From the NCBI RefSeq assembly GCF_023218075.1, contig NZ_JALPTB010000062.1, forward strand, positions 1 to 39,429: DNA of 39,429 nt. The letters run 5' to 3'. The position numbers and the translations under genes are program-made. Every line of letters starts with the position of its first letter. Position 1 is the stretch's first letter. The DNA comes from Rhodococcus sp. HM1. Lineage in GTDB: Bacteria > Actinomycetota > Actinomycetes > Mycobacteriales > Mycobacteriaceae. Below the pieces are notes generated by a model, which did no database searches, had not been told where the DNA came from, and saw only the letters and a list, made by a program, of their open reading frames with translations. Positions 25,640 through 36,610 of the stretch are shown here, one piece after another.

Positions 25640-26802
25640 GCACCGTGCTGACCACCGACCTGCTCGACCGCGTGCGCGAACGCCTCGCGGGCGACCGCGC
25701 CGAACCGACCCCCGCGCGGGTCGCGGCGGCGTTGCGCGCCGAATCCGGTGGCGTGCTCGGAGACTCCGACCTGCTCACCGCCCTGCGGCACCTGCAGACC
25801 GAACTCACCGGGGCGGGACCGCTCGAGGCACTGCTGGCCGAACCCGAGGTCACCGATGTGCTCGTGACCGCCCCGGACCGCGTGTGGGTCGATCGTGGTG
25901 CGGGTCTGCAGCTCGCTCCCGTCACGTTCCCGGACGAGGCGTCGGTACGCCGGCTCGCCCAGCGCCTCGCGCTGTTCGCGGGGCGGCGGCTCGACGACGC
26001 CCAACCCTGGGTGGACGGCCGGTTGCCCGGACACGGCGAGTTCGGGGTGCGGCTGCACGCCGTGCTCGCCCCCGTCGCCCAGGGCGGGACGTGCCTGTCC
26101 CTGCGCATCCTGCGGCCGGCCACGCAAGGCCTCGACGCGCTGCTCGCCAACGGCGCCGTGCAGCCGGACGCGTACCGGCTGCTGCGCCGCGTCGTCACGG
26201 CCCGGCTGGCGTTCCTCGTCGTGGGCGGCACGGGCGCAGGAAAGACAACGCTCCTCGCGGCGATGCTCGGCGCCGTCGACCCGGGCGAACGGATCGTCTG
26301 CGTCGAGGACGCCGCCGAACTCGCACCCACCCACCCGCACGTGGTCCGGCTCGTCGCCAGACCCCCGAACGTCGAGGGCGTCGGTGAGGTCACCGTGCGC
26401 GACCTGGTCCGGCAGGCCCTGCGGATGCGACCCGACCGCATCGTCGTCGGGGAGGTGCGCGGCGGCGAGGTCGTCGACCTGCTGACCGCGCTCAACACCG
26501 GACACGACGGCGGCGCCGGCACGGTCCACGCGAACTCCCCGGACGAGGTTCCGGCCCGACTCGAGGCCCTCGCCGCGCTCGGCGGACTCGACCGAGCCGC
26601 GCTGCACAGCCAGCTGGCCGCGGCCGTGCAGGTGATCCTGCACGTCGATCGGGCGCCCGACGGCACTCGCCGGCTCGTCGAGATCGGGGTCGTCGAGCGC
26701 GATCCGGCCGCGGGGGTCCTCGTCGTGCCCGCGTGGACGGCCGTGCACGGGCCGGACGCCGGGATGGAACGGCTCGAGCGGTACTTCCGGCGGCGGGCAT
26801 GA
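25636..26802 (+). CDS. tadA: TadA/CpaF-type secretion ATPase
   Basis: 388 residues of the type II/IV secretion ATPase family. An N-terminal domain ends in LRILRP near 156-161, followed by Walker A GGTGAGKTT at 197-205, the aspartate box VCVEDAAEL, Walker B region DRIVVGEVRGGE, and the histidine box GHDGGAGTVHA. It is the cytoplasmic hexameric motor for assembling or exporting Flp-type pilin. Start and stop overlap its neighbours by four bases (ATGA), so it is translationally coupled to ssd and tadB. Corresponds to Rv3659c. Confidence 0.93.
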   Translation: MSTVLTTDLLDRVRERLAGDRAEPTPARVAAALRAESGGVLGDSDLLTALRHLQTELTGAGPLEALLAEPEVTDVLVTAPDRVWVDRGAGLQLAPVTFPDEASVRRLAQRLALFAGRRLDDAQPWVDGRLPGHGEFGVRLHAVLAPVAQGGTCLSLRILRPATQGLDALLANGAVQPDAYRLLRRVVTARLAFLVVGGTGAGKTTLLAAMLGAVDPGERIVCVEDAAELAPTHPHVVRLVARPPNVEGVGEVTVRDLVRQALRMRPDRIVVGEVRGGEVVDLLTALNTGHDGGAGTVHANSPDEVPARLEALAALGGLDRAALHSQLAAAVQVILHVDRAPDGTRRLVEIGVVERDPAAGVLVVPAWTAVHGPDAGMERLERYFRRRA

Positions 26803-27590
26803 CCGTCGCCGCGGTGTGCCTTGCGGTCGCGGTGCTGGTCGCCCCCGGGCCGATCGCCCGGCACCGTCTCCGGTCGGCCACCGGCACCGAACCCGCTGCA
26901 GCACGGCGGGTCGGGTCGCCTCTGGTGATCGGCGCGTCCGCCGCCGTCGTGGTGGCGCTGGTCGTCGGTGTCGCGGTCGCGCTGGCCACGTCGATCGTCG
27001 TTGCGACCGCGGTGTGGCGGATGCGCACCCGTCGTCGTGCCCAGGCGGCGGACGCCGACCAGCGGATGCTGCTGGGCGCCCTCGAAACCGTCATCGCCGA
27101 ACTGCGGGTGGGCAACCACCCGGCCGAGGCGTGCGCGGTCGCTGCGCAGGAGAGCGGTGGTCCGGCCGCCGACGCGTTCCGCGTCGCTGCCGCTCGCGCC
27201 CGTCTCGGCGGATCGGCGGCGGACGGACTGCGCGGTGCCACATCCGGTCCGCTCGGCGCACAGCTGGAGCGCGTCGCGGCGGCGTGGGCCGTCTCCGACC
27301 GGCACGGGCTCGCACTCGCGGAACTGCTCTCGGCGACGCGCACCGACCTGCTCGGACGGATCCGGCTGCGGGCACGCACCGAAGCGGGACTGGCCGGGGC
27401 CCGCGCGACCGCGACCGTGCTCGCCGGGCTGCCCGCGCTCGGTGTCGCACTCGGGCAGGCGATGGGTGCCGCACCGATCGCGGTGCTGCTCGGAGGTGGC
27501 CTCGGTGGCGCGCTCCTCGTGTTCGGTACCGGCCTGGCGTGTGCGGGTCTGCTGTGGACCGACCGCATCTCGGCGCGGGTGGCGTCGTGA
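26799..27590 (+). CDS. tadB: TadB-like inner-membrane platform protein
   Basis: 263 residues: an N-terminal hydrophobic segment (4-16), a long hydrophobic pair near 45-75, then a cytoplasmic helical domain with the GspF-like segment SAAEGLR-like (here SAADGLRGATSGPLGAQLERVAAAW) and C-terminal hydrophobic helices. It belongs to the type II secretion F family and should form half of the membrane platform on which TadA works. Starts at an ATGA overlap with tadA and overlaps tadC by GTGA. Corresponds to Rv3658c. Confidence 0.85.
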   Translation: MTVAAVCLAVAVLVAPGPIARHRLRSATGTEPAAARRVGSPLVIGASAAVVVALVVGVAVALATSIVVATAVWRMRTRRRAQAADADQRMLLGALETVIAELRVGNHPAEACAVAAQESGGPAADAFRVAAARARLGGSAADGLRGATSGPLGAQLERVAAAWAVSDRHGLALAELLSATRTDLLGRIRLRARTEAGLAGARATATVLAGLPALGVALGQAMGAAPIAVLLGGGLGGALLVFGTGLACAGLLWTDRISARVAS

Positions 27591-28162
27591 TCGCGGTCGG
27601 GGCGCTGTGCCTCGCGGCGGCGGTGCTGGTTCTGCCGGAGACCGGTCGCGGCCGCCTGCGCCGGGTCGTGCAGCCGCCCGGCGACGAATCCGCGACCGTG
27701 CTTGCGGCGGAAGAGGATCCGCACGCCGTTCCGGCGACGCTGGATCTGCTCGCGGCGTGCCTGCGCGCGGGTCTGCCCACCGCCACCGCCGCCCGCGCCG
27801 TCGCGGAGTCGGCGCCGCCGGGCCTGGCCGATGCGCTGCGGCGTGGTGCCGATCGGCTGCAGCTCGGTGCCGACCCTGCCGAGGCCTGGCACGGGCTCGG
27901 CGACGACGAAGTGCTCGAAGCGTTCTCGCGGGCTGCACGACGATCCGCCAAGTCCGGTGCGCCGCTGTCGGGCATCGTCGCCGAACTCGCCGAACGCGGT
28001 CGCGCCGAAGCGGAGGACCGGGCGGCCGCCGCGATCGAACGGGCCGGAGTGCTCGTCAGCGGACCGCTCGGCCTGTGTTTCCTGCCGGCGTTCGTGTGCC
28101 TGGGCATCGTCCCGGTCGTGATCGGACTGGCGGGGAAGGTCCTCTCGGGAGGACTGCTGTGA
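27587..28162 (+). CDS. tadC: TadC-like inner-membrane platform protein
   Basis: 191 residues, shorter than typical TadC. It has an N-terminal transmembrane helix (3-17), a cytoplasmic GspF-type helical domain (ATLDLLAACLRAGLP, then AARRSAKSGAPLSGIVAELA) and a C-terminal hydrophobic helix (about 160-188). It pairs with TadB. Starts with GTG overlapping the tadB stop. A 43-bp gap with a strong ribosome binding site follows before the pilin-like gene. Corresponds to Rv3657c. Confidence 0.83.
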   Translation: MIAVGALCLAAAVLVLPETGRGRLRRVVQPPGDESATVLAAEEDPHAVPATLDLLAACLRAGLPTATAARAVAESAPPGLADALRRGADRLQLGADPAEAWHGLGDDEVLEAFSRAARRSAKSGAPLSGIVAELAERGRAEAEDRAAAAIERAGVLVSGPLGLCFLPAFVCLGIVPVVIGLAGKVLSGGLL

Positions 28163-28205
28163 GACATCGGCGCGGACGGTCCGTGCCGGTCGGAGGGGAG
28201 AAAAC

Positions 28206-28409
28206 ATGTTCACCAACGGAATTCGAAACGTACGTGATCGACTCGCGGGGGCCGTGGCCGACGAGGACGGCATGTCGACCGCCGAATACGCGATCGGCAC
28301 GATCGCGGCCGCGGCGTTCGGGGCCGTGCTCTACACGGTCGTCACCGGCGACAACATCGTCTCCGCGCTGACCGGCATCGTCGAGCGCGCCCTGAACACC
28401 GCGGTGTGA
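28206..28409 (+). CDS. DUF4244 Flp-pilin-like small peptide
   Basis: 67 residues. After a 22-residue charged leader comes G22 | MSTAEY, with glutamate at +5 and tyrosine at +6 from the predicted cleavage site, the Flp prepilin signature. A single hydrophobic helix (29-47) follows. It should be the structural subunit of the Tad appendage or secreted pseudopilus. The DUF4244 family is found in actinobacterial Tad loci. GGAGGGGAG five bases ahead of the ATG is the strongest ribosome binding site in the operon, in keeping with a subunit needed in large amounts. Corresponds to Rv3656c. Confidence 0.88.
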   Translation: MFTNGIRNVRDRLAGAVADEDGMSTAEYAIGTIAAAAFGAVLYTVVTGDNIVSALTGIVERALNTAV

Positions 28410-28747
28410 GCGGCTCCGGGGAAGAGGGCGGGGTGACCGTCGAGGCGGCGATCACCCTCGCCGCGCTGGTGTCGGTTCTCGTGCTCTGTCTCGGTGCGGT
28501 GCTGTGCGTTTCGCATCAGTTCCGCTGCCAGGACGCGGCGCGGGAGGCCGCCCGGCTGGCTGCGCGCGGTGACGAGGCACGGGCGGTCGAGACGGCCGCC
28601 CGGGTCGCGCCACCGAACGCGCGGATCACGCTGCGCGAGGACGGGGATCTCGTCGTCGCGGTGGTGTCGGTGGCGGGGCCGTTGCTGCCGCTGGTGACGC
28701 TGACCGCCGAGGCCGTCGCGGTCCGCGAACCGGAACCGGTGCCGTGA
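28406..28747 (+). CDS. tadE: TadE-like pseudopilin
   Basis: 113 residues with an N-terminal EEGGVTVEAAITLAALVS segment, a type IV prepilin-like site (cleavage after G8 puts glutamate E13 at +5) and one transmembrane helix (about 15-38), then an extracytoplasmic domain. TadE-family minor pseudopilins are needed for assembly of Flp pili. Two cysteines, C31 and C43, are near the membrane boundary. Starts at a GTG overlapping the stop of the pilin-like gene. Corresponds to Rv3655c. Confidence 0.83.
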   Translation: MSGSGEEGGVTVEAAITLAALVSVLVLCLGAVLCVSHQFRCQDAAREAARLAARGDEARAVETAARVAPPNARITLREDGDLVVAVVSVAGPLLPLVTLTAEAVAVREPEPVP

Positions 28748-29193
28748 GTGCACTGCGGGACGACCGGGGCAGCGCCACGATCGTCGGGTGTTTCCTCATG
28801 GCCGCGCTCGTCGTCGTGACCGCGACGCTGGTGCACATCGGGTCGGCCGTGGCGTCGCGGCATCGGGCGCAGGCGGCGGCCGATCTGGCGGCGCTGGCCG
28901 TCGCGGTCGCCCTCGACCGGGGAAGCGACCGGGCGTGCGGGCAGGCCGAACGGATCGCCGCGCGCATGCGGGTCCGGGTGCGGGAGTGCTCGATCGACGG
29001 GTGGGACACGGTCGTCGAGGTCGCCGCGGAGGTGACGTCGGCGCTCCCGGCTAAGGGGGAGGCGGTGGCGATCGCGCGGGCCGGTCCGGCCGGTCAGGGC
29101 TCGTCCGCGAGCGCGGTGAGGACCGCACCGAGCAGCGCGATCGCCCCGGCCTTGTCGAGCGGGTCGTTGCCGTTGCCGCACTTGGGGGAGTAG
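28744..29193 (+). CDS. TadE/TadF-like protein (helicase/secretion-neighbourhood type)
   Basis: 149 residues. DDRGSATIVGCFLMAALVVV is an N-terminal hydrophobic segment typical of the Rv3654c-like proteins, followed by the conserved HRAQAAADLAALA and a domain with two cysteines, C60 and C80. It lacks the +5 glutamate, so processing by a prepilin peptidase is doubtful. Starts with GTG overlapping the tadE stop. Its last 33 codons lie over the 3' end of the helicase gene on the opposite strand; the recognisable domain ends about where that overlap begins, so the tail is probably unselected. Confidence 0.78.
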   Translation: MSALRDDRGSATIVGCFLMAALVVVTATLVHIGSAVASRHRAQAAADLAALAVAVALDRGSDRACGQAERIAARMRVRVRECSIDGWDTVVEVAAEVTSALPAKGEAVAIARAGPAGQGSSASAVRTAPSSAIAPALSSGSLPLPHLGE

Positions 29194-31445
29194 ACGCACG
29201 ACGGGCAGCCGGTGGCGCATTCGCAGGCGAGGACCGCGTCGCGGGTGGCGGTGAGCCATCGGGTGATCCGGCTGTGCCCGCGCTCGGCGAACCCGGCGCC
29301 GCCGGGGTGCCCGTCGTACACGAACACGGTCGGCAGCCCGGTGTCGGCGTGCAGTGCGGTGGACACCCCGCCGATGTCGCCGCGGTCGCAGGTCGCGACG
29401 AGCGGGAGCAGGCCGATGGCCGCGTGCTCGGCGGCGTGCAGTGCACCGGGGACGCGTTCGGCTCCGATCCCGGCGCGCTCGAGCAGTTCGGGTGTGACGG
29501 TGTACATCACGGCCCGGGTCGGCAGGGTCTGCGGCGGCATGTCCAGGGGAATCTGGTCCAGGACCTCACCGGAGGGGAGGCGCCGCAGATAACCGATCAC
29601 CTGATGCGTCACCTCCACCCGCGCGAACGTGACGGTGACGTCGCCCGCGGTGCGCTGTTCGTCGACGGAGGTGATGGTGATGTCGGTCAGTTCCCGGGCG
29701 AACGTGGACCATTCGGGGTCCTCCGCGTGCACGAGGGCCACGCCGTCGTCGAGGTACAGCTCGTCGACGACGAACGATTCGCCCTGGTGCAGGTGCACCG
29801 CGCCCGGATGCACGGTCGCGGGAGCGCGGCCGGCGTCGACGGTGCCGAGCATCCGGCCGGTGTCGGCCTCGACGATCGCGATCTGGCTGCCGATCCCGCC
29901 GCGGATGTCGAGGCCGGCGTGCGGGTCGGTGTCGGGGGTGACGAACCAGCCGTGCGGGCGCCGGCGGATCAGGCCCTGCGCGGCGAGGTCGGCGAGCACG
30001 TCCTCCGCCCCGAACTCGGCGACCTCCGCGTCGGTGAGCGGCGCCTCCAGCGCGGCACACAGCAGTTGCGGACCCAGCACGTACGGATTCGCCGGATCGG
30101 TGACGGTCGCCTCGACGGGTGTGCCGAGCAGCGCCTGCGGATGATGCACGAGATAGGTGTCGAGCGGGTCGTCGCGGGCGACGAGCACCACCAGCGACCC
30201 GGCGCCGCGCCGGCCGGCACGGCCACCCTGCTGCCGGAACGACGCGACCGTCCCGGGGAAACCGGCGACGACGACCGCGTCGAGCCCGGCGATGTCGACA
30301 CCGAGCTCGAGCGCGTTGGTGGTCGCGACGCCGAGCAGACGACCGTCGGCGAGGGCCGCCTCGAGCTCGCGGCGGTCCTCGGCCAGGTATCCGGCGCGAT
30401 AGGCGGCGACCCGGTCGACCAGGTCCGGGGCGGAGGCGGCGAGCAGTCGGCGCGCGGCGATCGCGGTCGATTCGGCGCCGTGCCGGGACCGCACGAACGC
30501 GAGCGTGCGGGCTCCTTCCACGACGAGATCGGCGAGCAGGCGCGCGGCTTCGCTGCCGGCGGCGCGGCGCACGGGTGCACCATGTTCCCCGGTGACGTCG
30601 GTGAGCAGCGGTGGTTCCCACAGGGCGACGGTGCGCGGACCGGACGGGGAGCAGTCCTCGGTCACCTCCCGGCAGGGCGCACCGATCAACCGGGACGCGG
30701 CCGCACCCGGCTCTGCCGTCGTCGCCGAGGCCAGCACGAACACCGGATGCGCGCCGTAGTGCGCCGCGATCCGCCGCAGCCGCCGCAGGATCAGCGCGAC
30801 GTGGGAGCCGAACACGCCGCGATAGGCGTGGCACTCGTCGACGACGACGTACCGCAGCCGTTTGAAGAACCGGCTCCAGCGGCTGTGGCCGGGAAGCAGA
30901 CCGAGATGCAGCATGTCCGGGTTGGTGAAGATCCAGCGCGAGTGGGCACGGGCCCACTGGCGGAGTTCGGTCGAGGTGTCGCCGTCGTAGGAACACGGGC
31001 GCACGCTCGCCAGAGCCGGATCCGCACAGGTCAGCTCCGTGGCCGCGCGCAACTGGTCGGCGCCGAGCGCTTTCGTCGGCGACAGGTACAGAGCCGTCGC
31101 GTGGGGATCCTCGCTCAGGGCGGAGAGCACCGGCAGTTGGTAGGTGAGGGATTTTCCCGACGCGGTTCCGGTGGACAGCACGACGTGGCTGCCTTCCGCG
31201 GCGAGGGTCGCGGCGACGGCCTGGTGTTTCCAGGGCCGGTCGATTCCGCACTCGCGCATCACGCGCACCACCGGTTCGGCGACCCAGTCCGGCCACTCGC
31301 TGTGGATCGCTTTGCACGCGGGAAGCCGCGCGGTGTGGGTGAGCGGGTGCTCGCTCGCGGGGGTGCCCTCGAGGATCCGGTCGAGCAGTTCGTCACCGAA
31401 ACCCACGGTCGCGTCGGGGGACGGACGGTGGTGCGGGGTGGTCAC
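29094..31445 (-). CDS. DExH-box helicase, MrfA/DUF1998-type
   Basis: 783 residues from the chosen start. Walker A TGTASGKS is at 92-99, the DExH box VVDECHAY near 203, motif III LASAT, and motif VI QQGGRAGRRG near 420. The C-terminal DUF1998-like part ends in a cysteine cluster (CECATGCPSC...KCGNGND) that binds zinc in the bacterial DNA-repair helicase MrfA (YprA). The family is the DECH helicase of the helicase/secretion neighbourhood, here convergent on the Tad operon as in M. tuberculosis (Rv3649). Probable role: 3'-5' DNA unwinding in repair. I chose GTG 31445 since CGGAG lies six bases ahead; the open frame extends 100 codons further without family-like sequence. Confidence 0.92.
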   Translation of the reverse strand: MTTPHHRPSPDATVGFGDELLDRILEGTPASEHPLTHTARLPACKAIHSEWPDWVAEPVVRVMRECGIDRPWKHQAVAATLAAEGSHVVLSTGTASGKSLTYQLPVLSALSEDPHATALYLSPTKALGADQLRAATELTCADPALASVRPCSYDGDTSTELRQWARAHSRWIFTNPDMLHLGLLPGHSRWSRFFKRLRYVVVDECHAYRGVFGSHVALILRRLRRIAAHYGAHPVFVLASATTAEPGAAASRLIGAPCREVTEDCSPSGPRTVALWEPPLLTDVTGEHGAPVRRAAGSEAARLLADLVVEGARTLAFVRSRHGAESTAIAARRLLAASAPDLVDRVAAYRAGYLAEDRRELEAALADGRLLGVATTNALELGVDIAGLDAVVVAGFPGTVASFRQQGGRAGRRGAGSLVVLVARDDPLDTYLVHHPQALLGTPVEATVTDPANPYVLGPQLLCAALEAPLTDAEVAEFGAEDVLADLAAQGLIRRRPHGWFVTPDTDPHAGLDIRGGIGSQIAIVEADTGRMLGTVDAGRAPATVHPGAVHLHQGESFVVDELYLDDGVALVHAEDPEWSTFARELTDITITSVDEQRTAGDVTVTFARVEVTHQVIGYLRRLPSGEVLDQIPLDMPPQTLPTRAVMYTVTPELLERAGIGAERVPGALHAAEHAAIGLLPLVATCDRGDIGGVSTALHADTGLPTVFVYDGHPGGAGFAERGHSRITRWLTATRDAVLACECATGCPSCVYSPKCGNGNDPLDKAGAIALLGAVLTALADEP

Positions 31446-31829
31446 GGTGTGCTCCGAGGGTCGGGTGGGGCCGATGTTCAGCGTAGGCCCAACGGTCCTG
31501 GTTCGGTCGGGGTGGTAGGTCGTTCCGGGCAGTAGTATCGACAACAAAAGGTCGGCAAATTTCCCGCGTGCTGTAACAAGATCAGAAATTCGGGCGATTT
31601 GTACGCCCTCCCACTGTTGTGCGCGCCGGGTTCGTGGTTGACTGACACCGGTCGCAGCTTCTGTGTTCGTTGACTTGAGAAAGTGCACGCTCGCAGGATC
31701 GAGGTTGCGAGCGCGGTGCTTTGCTCTTCCACATGGGGGGATCAAGAAAGTACAGCGGTCGGAACCGGCCCGGTGGACCGCGCACCCGGCGGCCCACCGA
31801 ATCCGGTGTTAGGAAAGAGAAGGAAAAGC
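31446..31829 (+). promoter_or_regulatory. cspA promoter and structured 5' leader
   Basis: 384 bp without a gene. TTGACT occurs at 31638-31643 and 31670-31675, so the cspA transcript probably starts in or after this stretch with a leader of 100 nt or more. The leader can fold: CGCTCGCA (31688-31695) with TGCGAGCG (31706-31713), extended by GCA/TGC outside, and GCGGTC with GACCGC around 31753-31779. Long structured leaders are typical of cold-shock genes. The helicase promoter on the other strand must also lie here but I could not place it. Confidence 0.45.
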
Positions 31830-32033
31830 ATGGCACAGGGCACTGTGAAGTGGTTCAACGCGGAGAAGGGCTTCGGCTTCATCGCTCCCGAAGACGGCTC
31901 CGCCGACGTGTTCGTCCACTACTCCGAGATCCAGGGCTCCGGCTTCCGCACCCTGGAGGAGAACCAGCGAGTCGAGTTCGAGGTGGGCCAGGGCACCAAG
32001 GGCCCGCAGGCCACCGGTGTGCGCGCTCTCTGA
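31830..32033 (+). CDS. cspA: Cold-shock protein
   Basis: 67 residues, a single cold-shock domain. RNP1 KGFGFI is at 13-18 and RNP2 VFVHY at 27-31. It binds single-stranded RNA or DNA and melts mRNA structure. [17 protein letters not shown] is the standard actinobacterial CspA start. AGAAGGA precedes the ATG. Preceded by a long leader and followed by two hairpins. Counterpart of Rv3648c. Confidence 0.96.
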   Translation: MAQGTVKWFNAEKGFGFIAPEDGSADVFVHYSEIQGSGFRTLEENQRVEFEVGQGTKGPQATGVRAL

Positions 32034-32052
32034 TAGTTCGCAGCGCGAACTA
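32034..32052 (+). other. Hairpin directly after the cspA stop
   Basis: TAGTTCGC (32034-32041) and GCGAACTA (32045-32052) form a perfect 8-bp stem with loop AGC beginning at the base after the stop codon. No T run follows, so it may protect the 3' end or act with the stronger hairpin at 32093-32121. Confidence 0.5.
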
Positions 32053-32092
32053 CCAGGTGGATCTCGGTCCTCACGGATCGAAGCCTGAATTC

Positions 32093-32121
32093 GTCCCCTG
32101 TCACCGTCGGTGATGGGGGAC
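32093..32121 (+). terminator. Terminator of cspA
   Basis: A 13-bp stem with two wobble pairs (32093-32105 with 32109-32121), loop GTC, followed by GATCCATTT. It is 60 bases after the cspA stop and 76 bases before the next gene. Confidence 0.65.
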
Positions 32122-32196
32122 GATCCATTTCTGTGCACGACCGATTCGTGCACGACCGGTCGCGCGACGCGCGGCGTGCTGAATGGGGAGGTGCCC

Positions 32197-32805
32197 GTGG
32201 TGGGACAACTGTCGATCTTCGGCGCCGAAACCGTACCGCCCGCGCTCACCGACCTCAGCGGACTGCTCGCCGCGCAGGGACAGGTGGTCGTGTCCGCCGG
32301 CAAGGCGCGCATCTCCGTGGTGGTCGACGAACGCTGGCGCGCCGACGCGATCGCCGAGCTGATGACGCAGGCCGGCCTCACGCCCGAGACCACCACCACC
32401 GACGAGGGACGCCCCCTCGTCCGGAGCGCCGCTGTCGAGGACCTCGTCCCGCTCGCCACGCAGTGGACCCGCGGAGCCGTCAAGGCCGTGCCGCCGGGCT
32501 GGGTGCCCGGGTCGCGGGCGCTGCGCGCGTGGGTGCTGGCCGCCGGCCGGATGGAGGTGGACGGCGAGCGGTATGTGCTGGGACTCGACCCGCACGCACC
32601 CGACACCCATCCGGTGCTCGCCCAGTCGCTGATGAGGGCCGGGATCGCTCCGACCCTGATCGGTACGCGCGGCACCGGACCGGGACTGCGGGTGTCCGGC
32701 CGCAGGCGTCTGACCAGGCTCGGAGAGAACATCGGCGAGCCCCCGGACGACCCCTCCGCGCGGTCGATGTGGCCCCACGTGACGGGCGACGATTTCGACA
32801 GGTGA
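32197..32805 (+). CDS. Conserved protein of unknown function (Rv3647c-like)
   Basis: About 202 residues between cspA and topA, the place of Rv3647c. It begins GQLSIFG and contains QVVVSAGKARISVVVDERWRAD and a conserved-looking TRLGENIGEPP near the C-terminus. No transmembrane helix, signal peptide or catalytic motif is evident. The length and Arg/Gly-rich end would allow nucleic-acid binding but nothing proves it. Several in-frame GTG codons (32191, 32197, 32200) follow GGGGAG at 32185-32190; 32197 gives the best spacing. The real coding pattern (GC3) is clear from about 32200. I do not recognise the family. Confidence 0.7.
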   Translation: MVGQLSIFGAETVPPALTDLSGLLAAQGQVVVSAGKARISVVVDERWRADAIAELMTQAGLTPETTTTDEGRPLVRSAAVEDLVPLATQWTRGAVKAVPPGWVPGSRALRAWVLAAGRMEVDGERYVLGLDPHAPDTHPVLAQSLMRAGIAPTLIGTRGTGPGLRVSGRRRLTRLGENIGEPPDDPSARSMWPHVTGDDFDR

Positions 32806-32889
32806 CGAGCCGGTCGCCGGTCATGTGCGACCCTGTGTGTGGCCGCGTCGGGGGGACGGGTCGGTATACATGTCCTTGAAGAAGCAGGC

Positions 32890-35871
<2,982 letters not shown>

Positions 35872-35908
35872 GGGTGACGGGCCCGCGGGGCCGTCGTATC
35901 CTCGCGGC

Positions 35909-36577
35909 GTGTACCGCGAGCAGGCGTCGGGTGTCGCAGGCGTGATCCTGTGGTCCGCGTCGCGCGCGGCTGCGGGGTCCCACGTGCTGCCGGACGGGTG
36001 CATGGACCTGATCTGGCACGAGGACGGATTCCTCGTCGCGGGACCGGACACCCGGGCACACCACTCGGACCTGGGGACCCTCCGGTCGCTGACCGCGTTG
36101 CGCTGCGCACCCGGAATCGGCCCGGCCCTGTTCGGCGTCGACGCGTGCGAACTGCGTGACCAGCGCGTTCCCCTCGACCAGGTGTGGTCGTCGGCGCAGG
36201 TCCGGCGGCTCTCCGATGCTGCGCACGTCGCGCCCGCGGCCGCCCTCGTCGCGCTCGCCCGCACGCAACTCGCCGACGCCGACCTCCGAATCGATGTGGC
36301 CGTCGCGGGAATGCTCGCGGCGGGAGAGTCCGTCGCGGACACCGCGGCGGCGATCGGGTGGAGCGACCGGCAGCTGCATCGCCGCGCGTTGCGGACCTTC
36401 GGATACGGGCCGAAGACGCTGGCCCGGGTTCTGAGATTCCGGACCGCCGTAGACCTGGCCCGGGCCGGCGGCGGCTTCGCGAGGATCGCGGCCGACTGCG
36501 GTTACTCCGATCAGGCCCACCTCGCGCGTGAGGTGCGTGCCCTGTGCGGAACGACTCTCACCGACCTCGCCGGATAG
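35909..36577 (+). CDS. AraC-family transcriptional regulator
   Basis: 222 residues: an N-terminal domain with HVLPDGCMDLIWHEDGFLVAGPDT, typical of the DUF6597 sensor of small AraC regulators, then a helix-turn-helix pair with ESVADTAAAIGWSDRQLHRRALRTFGYGPKTLARVLRF and ARIAADCGYSDQAHLAREV. Ligand unknown. GTG start with TATCCT six bases upstream (35897-35902), so the message is probably leaderless, although the gene is only 37 bp after topA. It is convergent with the VOC gene 18 bp away, and may regulate it. Mycobacteria have an adenylate cyclase in this place instead. Confidence 0.88.
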   Translation: MYREQASGVAGVILWSASRAAAGSHVLPDGCMDLIWHEDGFLVAGPDTRAHHSDLGTLRSLTALRCAPGIGPALFGVDACELRDQRVPLDQVWSSAQVRRLSDAAHVAPAAALVALARTQLADADLRIDVAVAGMLAAGESVADTAAAIGWSDRQLHRRALRTFGYGPKTLARVLRFRTAVDLARAGGGFARIAADCGYSDQAHLAREVRALCGTTLTDLAG

Positions 36578-36579
36578 TC

Positions 36580-36610
36580 ACGACAGCGCGGCCGGTTACG
36601 ACAGCGCGGC
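36580..36610. repeat. 18-bp tandem duplication at the VOC stop codon
   Basis: ACGACAGCGCGGC occurs at 36580-36592 and 36598-36610 (18-bp period). On the VOC strand this gives codons for AALS and TAA, followed in the same frame by CCG then AALS again and TGA. The duplication has thus created a second, in-frame stop cassette just after the first. Confidence 0.8.

Noticed and set aside
24217-26904. Very long open frame on the minus strand across ssd and tadA, about 900 codons
   Set aside because: It mirrors the high third-position GC of the plus-strand genes, is low-complexity Arg/Pro/Ala-rich, has no domain motifs, and no ribosome binding site at its start.
29274-31535. Open plus-strand frame of about 750 codons opposite the helicase
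   Set aside because: Shadow of the helicase gene; the helicase frame has all DExH motifs in order, while this frame is Gly/Arg/His-rich without recognisable structure.
35876-35896. GC-rich near-palindrome after topA, considered as its terminator
   Set aside because: The stem has only five outer pairs before mismatches, no T run, and it overlaps the region just before the -10 hexamer of the AraC gene.
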